In this document: piece by piece, positions 44,854-55,202 of the stretch | How positions within the stretch are numbered: the stretch's first letter is position 1 | Layout: every line of letters begins with the position of its first letter | Assembly: GCA_021234155.1 (NCBI GenBank) | Contig: JAJEKV010000045.1 | Location: forward strand, 62,001 to 126,000 | DNA from: Isoetes taiwanensis | Lineage: Eukaryota; Streptophyta; Lycopodiopsida; Isoetales; Isoetaceae | Direction of reading: 5' to 3' | Length of the DNA stretch: 64,000 nucleotides | Notes under the pieces: generated by a model | Databases searched by the model: none | What the model was told of the DNA's origin: nothing | The model's input: the letters and a program-made list of their open reading frames with translations, nothing else | Program-made: the position numbers and the translations under genes

Positions 44854-47252
44854 GAGCATGCTCCTCTGTAAGAAGAAGAAACCTTATGGACGAGCATAAA
44901 ATGAGAAGACTTTTAAGAAGTAAATGCTGCTCATTGGGTTGCATCAACAAATTTAACATGGCTAAATTACGAGCAATTAGAGACAACTACAGTTCAATGA
45001 CATTGGCTGACCAGAATGCCTACTTGGCCTATCATGTAAGACCAGACTGTAAGACCTTCTTGCACTACATTAACCGTCAAGAAGTTTGCCAGAAATGCTT
45101 TATGGTTGTCCATCGTTTAGGATCCACTAGAATATCTAGAATACACAAAAGACTGGACAAAAATCCAGCAATTGATGATCATTGTGGACCAAGAAGAGTT
45201 GTAACCATGCATGCCCTTGCTGCTGTGTCATGGATGGAGAAATATTTTAGAGAAACATGTGAGAAGCTGCCTAACAGTAACATGTATCATTTAACTGATA
45301 ACATCACCAAAAAAGATGTTTTTAATGAGTACAAAGAGACTTGCACCCAGCTTCAGCACATCTCTTACTCACACTTCACAAGACTGTGGAAAAGTGAATT
45401 CGGTTTAGTGAAAATTCCCAGGAGACATAGAATGTCTGTTTGCTCAAGGTGTGCAGAATTAAAGAGTCAACGAGAAACTGCAAAGACAGAGGTCGAAAGA
45501 AGTAAGCTCATGTTCTCTAATCTCTTACTTGTTTTAAAGAAAATGCTTTGACCTGATTTCTTCTACAGATATTGTGCAACAGAACCTTGCCAGACATCGT
45601 GAACAACAAGCAGCAGAGAGAAGAAAGCTTGCCAAACACAGAAAAAAAGCTCTTGAATGTCCACTGCAATATATGTCTGTTGTGATTGATGGAATGGACC
45701 AGACAAAAACTACTCTACCGCATTTCTTGAACATTCCTAAAGATGTGCCAGAGGAATGTTTTGTTAAGGTCCACCTTGTAGGAGCTATGGTCTTCAAAGG
45801 AAGTCTAAAGTGCAAAGTATTTTTGACGTATCCAAACTTGCATGGTGACCCGAACCTCACAATTACAATTCTTAACAAGGTCCTGTGCGAGCAAGAGCAA
45901 TTACCACCAGTGCTTTACCTACAACTTGACAATACTACAAGGGAGAACAAGAACCAAACACTCTTTGCGTACTGTGCCATGTTAGTGGAGCTAGGGATCT
46001 TTAGAAAAGTGAAGCTGGGTTTCTTACTTGTAGGCCACACTCATGATCAAATTGACCAAATGTTCAAAGATATTTTTACGTATGCCTCCCGGAAGGAAGA
46101 AGGCTTTTTCTCTTCCTACTTTAGTTCAATTATTGAAGATTCTTACACTCCCACTCCAGTGATCGATCTCCTTAAAGAGACCGCTGATTTCGAGAGAGTT
46201 TATTTTCTCTCAACGTTCGCATTGAGAGAACAAGTCGTGAACAAATTGAATGATCTCACCTTTCAACATCACATCAAGTTCTACTTGAAGGCTGGCCAAA
46301 GTTTCTTACAGGGGAAGAAGTATACCACAACTAAGGACTGGAGTCCACCAGAGGGACTACGCTTCCTTAAATATATTCCAGGCGTGCTGAGCAACTTCCT
46401 CTCAAAAATCCTAAGGAGTCCAAGCAGAAGAAAAGTACCCCAGAGTCATCCTTAAAAGCCATTGAAAATGGAATTTCCTCAGGCTTTAAGTACTTCTTAG
46501 AAGAAGATCGGATGTGGTGGAGTAATTTCTTTCTCGAACAGAAAAGTGTTGTGAAAAATATAGCTCTAAGACAGTTACAAGAACCATTTCAATGGCCTAA
46601 CACCTTCTATCAACCCCAGCACCAAGCAGGTCCAAGCAATGCTACATTAGCACTGCGCTAAAGAGAAGAAGACGAGGATCGAGTCATGTACCTCGGACCA
46701 AGACGCAGGAATGAGCCTCAAGGTAATATCACAGAAATTACCAAGGGTATGCTTATTGCTCTTCCAACTGAGGAGGATGACAAAGGTCGATCTTTCTGGA
46801 TAGCAAAAGTGCTTGACACAGTCAAGGAGGAAGGCTTAGTCACTAAACTCAAGATTCATTGGCTTGCAACACGCTCAGAAAATGCTTTTGAAGGTAGATA
46901 TGAGTTAGAAATGAGAAGCCAAGGAAAAGGGAGAAAGTCCAAGAAGGTGGGTTGTAGGGATGAGCTGATCCTTAATGACGTGACTATATTGTGCTATGAT
47001 TTTAAATTGAAATCTGACAATCGTCTACGCCAGAGGACTATCAATTTGCTTAAAAAAGCTTGTAATTACGAAGAAGAGGATGAAGAAGGTGGTGGCAATG
47101 CTTCACCATCTGTTGATAGTGATGAGGAAGATAACTCAAGCACTTCCTCTAGTGACAGTGAAAGAAGTGAAGGTGATGATGATGGCATAAATGAACATGA
47201 TGACGTCCTGGATCCCTCTCTCATCACTCCTCACACTTTTGTACATAACTGA
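44838..47252 (+). pseudogene. DUF7869-like predicted DDE transposase, frame broken
   Basis: Exon a (44838-45501) carries KCCSLGCINKFNMAKLR, a Cys-rich start, and VCQKCFMVVHRLGSTRI. The intron 45502-45568 (GAA|GTAAGC, CTACAG|AT) restores frame. Exon b holds the presumed catalytic residues: MSVVIDGMDQTK (Asp 45688), YLQLDNTTRENKNQ (Asp 45928), and GHTHDQIDQMF (46033-46065). After YIPG (46382) the frame shifts by one base into RAEQLPLKNPKESKQKK and on to MWWSNFFLEQK. An in-frame TAA at 46659 precedes REEDEDRVMYLGPRRR. The last part (46686-47252) reads GMLIALPTEEDDKG, FWIAKVLDT and LKIHWLATR, like a Tudor/BAH-type beta barrel, then an acidic Ser-rich tail. The 46.38-kb shift could instead be a 62-nt intron (donor AA|GTATAC at 46319), but that would delete conserved-looking residues. 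Likely defective. Confidence 0.75.
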
Positions 47253-47601
47253 GTCTTAGAAAAAGACTGTAAATTTTGCATGTGAATATGAAGATTCTAT
47301 CTTCAAATTTTGAGAATACTACAGTTTCAGTTACGGACTTACTTCAATGTTTTGTTAAATATTTTATCCCTCCGAAATTAGAGTTTCTCTCGTAAAATAT
47401 ACTTCAAGGACATTCTATTTGCTCTTAAAAGTGACACTTTAAAAAAGTCAATTCTTTCGTTGCACAAAAAATTTAGTCACTTTGGGGGTCAAAATAGATT
47501 TTCATGCATCTTTTTTTTTTTAACCTCGTTTTACTCCCTTTTTGTAAAAAAAAAAGGGAATCTTTGAGGAATATTCCTTTCGCTCTCGTTTCGATGATTT
47601 G
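47253..47601. other. Right subterminal region of the transposon
   Basis: AT-rich, with poly(T) and poly(A) runs (47510-47565) and no palindrome copies. It probably contains the 3' UTR of the plus-strand unit. Confidence 0.6.
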
Positions 47602-47625
47602 CTCCCGTTTAATACGCAACTTTGT
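47602..47625 (-). repeat. Right TIR of the 8.3-kb transposon
   Basis: CTCCCGTTTAA ... GCAACTTTGT, the inverse partner of the left TIR, followed by TCCAAA at 47626-47631. Confidence 0.9.
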
Positions 47626-50345
47626 TCCAAATGATTGAAAGTTTAAAAATCAATAATGGCATCACTTTAATCAATTTTGATCTCAACTTTCGCATATAGT
47701 TTACTTGTATGATTCTCTGTAGGAGAAAATTAGTTGACTATGTGAGCTTGCGTAATTTAAGGGTAAGATTGAAGCACAAAGAATTGAGAATTTATGAGGT
47801 ACTTATGACCAATTGAACCTACATGGACCTCCACTTACACCTTTCAAAAATCATGTGATCGAAGCTAAAAAGCCATAGTATCATTCTATGGGGCAAAATG
47901 GATAAGGCTAGTGAGAGATATATGCTCTATACAATGGTCTCATGGACCATAAATGGTGATGCATGCTTATATAAATTAAAACCTTAGAAATAACATGCTG
48001 CTTTAACATGCAACTAGAGATTTATATTGCCAAGAAAGGTATGCATCCATGAAAAATATAATATACATGAAAGATAACCTACATGTAACATTATTCTACT
48101 TAGATGACAATGCTTTATAGCAGCAACACAGATATAAACTTTATGCTAGTAAGAAATAAACAGATTTCTTTGTATTTTTTTTCAATAAGGACATACAACC
48201 TATATAAGAGATCTCCATATAAGTCAATGTTCACATTTTCAACTATTTTATAGGCTTATATGGGGAAAGGTAGTGTCTCTTCCATGAACTAAAGAACCAT
48301 ACATATAATGTCATATGGTCTAATTACATATTGTCATGGCTAAACTTCACAACATTCACTTAATTCATCAATAAACGTCACTAAATATGACCATTGTGGA
48401 GTTTTGGAGCTATAATTGTGGAGTTGACTCAACTTTTATACTCTAATGTGTTAATCCTGCAGCTGTACATCATGTTTTAATCCCAAAAATTGCATGGTTA
48501 CACTCTAGTTACCCTATATGTAAGTTGATAAGAGTTATATTCTATGTAGATATAAGGGATGGTTGTTATTTGAGCATTTTAACATATACTTGTGTCCTGA
48601 ATTCTGTATCATAGATTCTTTTAGTAAATTGTGAGGTTAGCATGACTTATGAACACTCCAAAAAATCATAAGACTATAGCTCGTATAGTTAGCAACTCAT
48701 GGCCACAAGAATTAAGTTAAAACTTGTTATAATAAGAGAGAAATAATTCTCGAACCTCAAGCAGCTTTTTTGACCAAAATAGGGTTTGGCGGCTTCCACC
48801 AATGTCAGATGATAGCAAGAAAACTTGGAAACATAAAACTCAATGTGTTCTATGATAAACAGGCAAATACCTCCAACTTTAGCAAGGTTTAGGTCACTTT
48901 ATGCTAGAAAAATTGAAGAAGGCAGTTCTGGACTGGTGCAGAAACTGCCAAATTCTCTAATGTTTGAGCAATCACCACAAGGTAGAGGTGACCCCATTGG
49001 TCTTGAAATTCTCAGAGGTCATTAAGAAACAAGTGTTGACTCAAATGGTGGCGGTATAGTTCAAAATCGAAATCTCTGTGAGTTACATGGGTTTAAGTGG
49101 CAGAGGTCATGTGGGCCAGTTCTGTTCCATGGATCAGGAATGGTTCCAGGGACAGGTCTAGTGTTAATACATTGTTGATCCTGTCATTAGACAATTTCAA
49201 TAACAAAAATGATTACAAAAGTAAATAATGTCTATTCTTCCCAATATTAATATGCGATGTTCATAAAGTTTCAAATATGGACGTTAAAGGCCGAGTAAAA
49301 ACACATGCTAGGACATTAGCCCAGCAATGCTGGGCACACATTACTAGTTTATTATTTAAAAACTTTATTGAAGTGGTTATGCAAAGGAAGATACTGGCAC
49401 GGCTCATCGACTTGGAAATGGTGGTGAACTTACATTTGCCACAAAGTTTGTAAGTTTCCTTACTTTTTTTTTTTTTTTTTTTTTTTGGTTCTATTATTCG
49501 AGTAAACATAAAAGCTAAGAAATCTTCTATATTGTTTTCATTTCAGTACCAAAAATATGGAAAAGAGCCAACTTTTGACTAAGCCCAATTCGATAAAATA
49601 ATGTCTTTTGCTGAGTTGGAGCTTTATCTTGCTCGGCATAATATATGGTTCGTGCACCATACTGATCAAGAAGTAAGTTTATATAACATTATTTATGGAA
49701 TGATATTGATTTGACATTGGTCCTCGATGTCTATTGATAATAATTGTTTTGCAGATTAGACGATGAAGGAGGGGGTGATATCGATCCTCCTAACATGGAT
49801 TCTGTTAACGATAGCAGTCCCCTTGGCATAGAGGGTGATGAGATACGCATGCATGGGGTTTATTTTGATGGAGATGACGATAGAATTAGTAGTTATACTG
49901 CTTAAACATGTTGAAACGGTTTGGAACATATTTTGTATATACGTTATTTTGCATCATGTAATCAATTTTTCAGTGTATTGTTTTACTCCTTGGAGGTACT
50001 CATTCCCCCTTTTTTTTATTTCTATTATTATATGGCCTATGGTAGTAGGTTATACGGGCCACAAGGTGCTTTCAATCTGAGGAGGTACTCAATGCTCATA
50101 TGTTGGAAATGTTTCCAAGTTTGTAAGGTTATCAATCTGCACATTTTAAAGCAGTTGAAACAGGTTATTGGGGTCAAAAGTTGCATGCAAACCCCACATG
50201 GAACATGTACTAACCATTAAAAATAAGTTATGCTCTATATTTCTAACTTAGGTTTTCCTAAAATCGTGGAGATTGCATTTTAGGGTTTCAAACCTAGCAT
50301 GGAGCTTATATGCGAGAATGCTTGCCGGCTGGATGCAAATCCGGT
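47626..50345. repeat. Segmental duplication copy A, right part
   Basis: Continues from the target site and matches 61241-64000 almost base for base (ATGATTGAAAGTTTAAAAATC through GGATGCAAATCC). One notable difference is that copy B has about 35 extra bases near 62178-62212 (TAGAATGCATCACTTATTAC...), absent at 48556. AT-rich, with the small spliced ORF at 49277-49601. The match runs to the window edge in copy B, so the true end is unknown. Confidence 0.9.
49277..49601 (+). CDS. Small two-exon ORF in duplication copy A (75 aa), unrecognised
   Basis: Exons 49277-49449 (MDVKGRVKTHARTLAQQ..., donor TTT|GTAAGT) and 49547-49601 (TTTCAG|TACC) splice in frame to give 75 residues ending NSIK. The intron carries a T run of about 22 bp. 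The same model is preserved in copy B (62932-63104 and 63198-63252). A second short frame starts at the overlapping ATG 49601 (MSFAELELYLARHN), with its own GTAAGT donor at 49673. An acidic open stretch (DDEGGGDIDPPNMDSVND) follows at 49757-49905. Together these look like exons of one decayed gene, perhaps from a mobile element. Family unknown. Confidence 0.35.
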
Positions 50346-51196
50346 AAGGAACTCCTTAATCAAACTTATTTTTTGCACGATGGGTATGCACAACTCTCAT
50401 CTGGCTGGGATGGGCGTATTGCATGTTCATCTGGGCACTCAAGCCAGTTCCCAAAACTTTACTGCACTAAAGTCGAAAATAGCTTTGCCCATGTACAGCA
50501 TTCGCTTTCATGGATTGGGGAAGCGTGATGCAGTTGTCTATGCATCCATGGCAATCCTTCCTATTTTTGCACAGGCAAGCCAAGCCGCAGATTAGAGTAG
50601 TAAGGTTGTTGTTTCTATGGGAGAAGGATTTCTTTAGCGAAGGGAAGAACAAAATAGAGATCTATGATGTTGCTACACTATGGTTGCAGTTGCATACAAT
50701 AATGTTAAAAACATGGTGGTCTGCCCAAGCGATGTGGCCTCCAACAAGCTTCCTACAATCGATGCCTATGAGCTCAATGAACAAATTCGGGTTTGAGGGA
50801 TTTATTATCTATGCTACTTAAATCATTCAAAGTTTTTGAAGGCAAAGTTACATTGCATTGCTTATAGGAAATTGCTCTTAAAATATGGGCTGGATCTATT
50901 TATGAACTGAGGAGATATTATAGCTATTAAAATAAACTTGTTCTTGCTTGCCCATTTTTAAGGTTTTGCCATATCAGTGATCTGATGCTTGTAAAGTTCA
51001 TTTCTATGTTTCTTGTATCTTATGCTTCAAAACAATTTTTAATCTATAGGCTTTTGATTATTCGCTTAATCCGGGTCAATGAGTTGTTAGATCTGCGAGC
51101 TAAAAAATGTCTATATCTTCTTTGCAGACACCAATTGATCGTGATTTTTCATTCATCTTCTCATTTTCGGGCCATTATCTTTTCCGTATCAATCAG
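50346..51196. other. No recognised gene; short open frames
   Basis: 50299-50595 is open in two plus frames (for example LICENACRLDANP and LSSGWDGRIACSSGHSSQ). One could be an exon ending near the donor CCG|GTAAGG at 50342. No family motif is visible. 50600-51196 is AT-rich. Confidence 0.3.
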
Positions 51197-54100
51197 AGTG
51201 AAGGAAGGAAGGAAGGAAGGAAGGAAGGAAGATATTTTATCGCCCACGGAGACCAATCGGCCTATGGGACCCAATACAAAACGCAAAGAAGCGGATTACT
51301 ACCCGGATTAAAAACCCTCACCAAGGGTTTTTTGAGGGAAAACCGCGGGCAAAGAATCGGGCCGACAAACCGCCCTAGTATATAAAATGCAAAAACACAC
51401 AAATATATACACTCATGTACCGCACCCGTAGTGCCTAATCGGCAAACGCAACCAAAGGGGCAAAGGTGAGCTCGCAGTCCAAGTACCTCTGAATGTACGA
51501 CCCGTGGCACGCATCGACGACGGTGTGTTCATCGCCAGATGTAGGGGCAAGTCCGCCGCCGTACTAAGGGAGCATATCTAGCCCGGATCCGATCAACGCC
51601 AGGCAACTCGAAAGTGTTAGACTCATCCTCAATGGCACCCGCTTGACAAAGACCGACAGAGCTCGCCCCGGCGGGGCTCCCCAATCCACCGCCCATCTCG
51701 AGCGCGAAGATGGTGGGCACCGACACTTCGGCGCGAATGGAGGCAATGAGTCCGGCTTTTTGAGGGGGCAGCCGTGGAACGCAGGTAGAGCAGGTGGGCC
51801 CGCTAACACGGGTTGATGTGCTCCTTGGAATGGGCCGCTTTGACCGCTCTAGAGCCTAGGGGGTCCCGTAGAGCTTGCCAAGGAAGCAAGCCGCCCGTGT
51901 ACTCTCGTGAGGGCTGTCACGATCGGCCTCTGGTCCACACGCAGACGCACTGTGGTTCTCCCACTTGACGCTCCATCCGGCGGACCATCGATTTCTCTTA
52001 CCCTCCAATCAGCCCCCGAAATTTAGCGGGCCCATTGCCATAGCGTAAGCCATGTGCGGGAGCCGAGCATCACCCATAGTAACCACTTTTTGAAAATAGA
52101 CGATGTGTCTATCAAGGGCTGCCGCTGAAGCGGCAAGAATCCATTTCGGCAGAGAGACCGATAGGGGACTGAAGGTTTCACCCCAAGTGCCCGCGGCAAA
52201 AAATGCCTTTGCACCTGCTCCAAGTCATTCCAGTCGCCAAAGAGACGATCGGGCCCCAAACCTCGACCTCAGATAGAAGGGCGGGGCTCGACAAGGCCCG
52301 AAAAACAGATGTGACCGATGGCCCCAATCATAGAGCTCGCCTTGGACTTGTTTCCAGATGGCATAAAGCTTTCAACCGCTTGTCACCATAGTTTAATAGA
52401 CGCCTCCCAACAGAGAGAGGAGGGGTACTCCACCCCTAGGTACTTGTAGGTGGGCGTGACCTCCACAGGCTGTCCCCGATATGTGAGTGCAGGAGGCGTG
52501 GGGTGGCATGAAGAGGATATGAGAACCACCCCGGTCTTGGCCGATTCACGCCGCATGTCCTCAGAGCCCCACGTAATCGTGTCTAGGGCATCCGGATGAG
52601 ACCGCATAGCTTCGGGGTGTGGGCGTAAGGCCAACATCGCCCGCGATAGATGAGCCGGGCGGATGACCGGGTGCAAAAAGTCGATGCCATCCCCCCATGC
52701 TCAAGAAGCGGTGGCTCTAACCGATCAATGTAGAGGCCAAAAAGTGTTGGTGAGAGGGGGCAACCGCCGGACTCGATACTATCGGTGGTGAATGCTTGGC
52801 CCGGCCGGCCGTGCATCCCGCCAAAACAACTCTCATACAGCCCAGATATGGCATTCTCGCGACACCCGGCAGCCCCAGTTGACGCAGTCTAGCCCATAGC
52901 TTTTTCCAGGGGACCGTATCAAAAGCCTTCGCGAAGTCCATAAAGCAGCAATACAAGTCCTGCCGATGGTTCCACCGCCTTTTCAATCGCCCGCGAAGTA
53001 AAGATATGGTCAATCATTGAGTGGCGGGGTCTAAAGCCCGCTATGCGTGAGGGCTCGCGACATCCGCCGCCGCCTTAGCGCGGCCAATCGCGCCGCCGAG
53101 AATGCCACCAACAGCTTTGGCAAAACCGAACCGACCATGATCGTCCCCGGAATTGGCCGGACAAAGGTGGGTCGCCCACCTTGTGAATGAGAACAACCCT
53201 GCTTGTGGTCCATTGTCGGGGGAAACCTTCCTGCAATGCTCTGTTGAACAGGGTAGTGAGGATCGGCACCAGCGGCTGCCCCGCCCATTTGAGTAACTCG
53301 GCCTGCATACCATCGAGGTCAGCTGCCTTCCCATTAGCCAGCCGTTGCAGACCCTCCACAACATCCTCCTCTGCGAGAACCAATGGGGGGCCATCCTGTG
53401 GGGGTATGGGCATATGCGTCCCTGGTGGGTCATAGAGCTGCTGCAAATACTGTTCCCACGGCCCGGGTGTGATGTCCCCTGTAGGCTGGGCTGGCCTTTG
53501 AAGCACTCTACGCCAAAAGGTTCGAGGATGAGTGTCCAGCAGGCCGAACATCTCCCCGATGCTCGAAGGTACCGCCTTTGTCTCCCTTCAGATAGGCTTT
53601 GCATCGCGGTGGTGGCTCGCAAGCGAGTACCGGATCCGTAATGTGACGGAGCCGCCACTTGCATTTTTTACACCGCATCAAACCATCGGTTACGCTGAAA
53701 TGTTGTTGACCCCGGCCACGCACGGAGGGGGTCCGCCAAAGCACCGCCCGGCCGTGATCCCGTAATATAAGTCACCGGGTCTGGCTCGGCCGCTTCTAGT
53801 GTGGGGGTCCCGTAATTGCCGGGAGGGCGCCCATGAGCATCGGCGTTGTCCTCCGCACCGCCATAATCTAGTCGCGAACCGAGGATGGCGAGGGGTCTGG
53901 CGAGTGGGGGTTCCTTCCGGGCGCTTGCCAAACCAGGTCCAAATAAAGTGGAGGTGATCTCGAGTCGATCTCCTCATCCCGACTGTCTGTGCCCACCCGG
54001 AAACGACTGATGAGATGCATATCTTGCGCAACTACGAGCACATAGTCCACTACACTAGACCCTCCCCGATTATCCCGCTGCGCATGTGCACTTCATGTAG

Positions 54101-54280
54101 AATCGGCCACCGCGGATGTGCCATTGCAAATTATCAGGTCAAAAATACCACATAGCAGAGCAATTGTCGCCAAAACCGAAAGTGACTGCTGTCATCCGAG
54201 CCTCGCGGGCCGTGTTGCTTCGTGGGACGAAGCCGCAGGACATTGTCGGGCCGAGGGGTCAAGTCTCATGGGCTTAAGGG
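51197..54280 (-). mobile_element. LINE B: 5'-truncated copy of the LINE A family
   Basis: On the minus strand, decayed endonuclease-region sequence (about 54200-53700) is followed by a reverse transcriptase. Visible are LDGMQAELLKWAGQPLVP, GFPRQWTTSRVVLIHKVGD, CCFMDFAKAFDTVPWKKLW (motif A, about 52945-52890) and CPLSPTLFGLYIDRLE (about 52775). The catalytic box has become a frameshifted YAGD (about 52655). The C-terminal Cys/His motif has lost residues (51529-51726). The 3' UTR hairpin (51305-51346) and a (CTTC)n tail (51200-51232) end the element. The 3' end TTTTATCGCCCACGGAGACC matches LINE A. 5' truncation and the tail fit target-primed insertion. Confidence 0.85.
51200..51232. repeat. (GAAG)n tail of LINE B
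   Basis: About eight GAAG units (CTTC on the LINE strand) directly adjoin the LINE 3' end. The tail unit differs from the TATTC of LINE A. Confidence 0.85.
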
Positions 54281-55166
54281 GATAACCTAAAAGATCCCAT
54301 GACACTTGCTAATGCTTCCATAATTACCCAATAGGTTAATTTTTGGTTGGTTCACTGCAGGTAACAGCATCTTTTACTCTTTGCATTGATATGTTTATCT
54401 CTCTTGGAGTCCTACTTCGGATATTGGGAGGGACTTACACTTTACTTTTGTAAACCGTTACTTGTATCTTAAAAATGAATTATGTAATTTCTTTTCACTT
54501 GAATTTTGATCCAAACATTAACGTATTTAAATTTCAAAGGCATCTTTGGAATAAATGAACTTTATTGCTTCCAATGGTCTTTTTAAAAAAAAAAAGATTT
54601 AAACTTGTCATTTATTTGACTTATGTCTTGTTGTCTACTTCTTCTATTTTATCCATGATAATCAAGTTAATATTTAGATGTATATATTGCACCTATACTA
54701 TCTAAGGCTGCTAATTGGACGCTAATTTCTAAAATTGGATTTTGGTTGTAGAAGTCTTGGGTTCAAGACTTAAGGGTTTTTTTTTTTTTAATCTAATTTA
54801 TTTGCAATTGACACATGTGACGATGAACCATGGTAAAATTAAGAATCACTTGTGATGGGTGACAACTGCAAATATATGCAGCATGTAAATTAATTTGTCA
54901 CGGGCGACAACTACGACCGGTCATAATCGTCACAAGTTGTACTAGTAACGTGTTACAAAATAATATTTTGTAACGTGTTACAGTTATTTTGTTTATAACG
55001 CGTCACAAATCACCTTTTATTATGCAAAAAAAAAAAAACTTATTAATGTATTTTCCGTTACAAAAAATGTGACAAACTATATTATATTCTACTGGTTTTG
55101 CAGAAAGTGTGGACCTGCAAATACAGTCGTTTTTGAAGATGGTAAGCATTCGATCCTTATATCGAT

Positions 55167-55202
<36 letters not shown>

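Larger units (their letters stand above)
39368..47625. mobile_element. 8258-bp DNA transposon with ParB-like, DNA methyltransferase and DDE transposase genes
   Basis: The ends are defined by 24-bp TIRs and by comparison with the empty site at 61241. Gene order: methyltransferase (minus, 41254-39718), ParB-like (minus, 43739-41585), divergent intergenic region, proline-rich ORF (plus, from 44074), and transposase (plus, to 47252). Two arrays of a 20-bp palindrome and scattered copies occupy noncoding parts. Introns are short with GT-AG borders. The transposase similarity is to the DUF7869-type proteins common in animal and seedless-plant genomes (recognised from memory). Superfamily placement (KDZ-like or other) is undecided. 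Confidence 0.9.

Noticed and set aside
46319-46380. Additional 62-nt intron in the transposase (AA|GTATAC ... TTCCAG|GCG) that restores frame
   Set aside because: Possible, but it would remove a stretch (WSPPEGLRFLKYIPG) that looks like family-conserved sequence. A one-base deletion is the simpler reading. Left open in the annotation.
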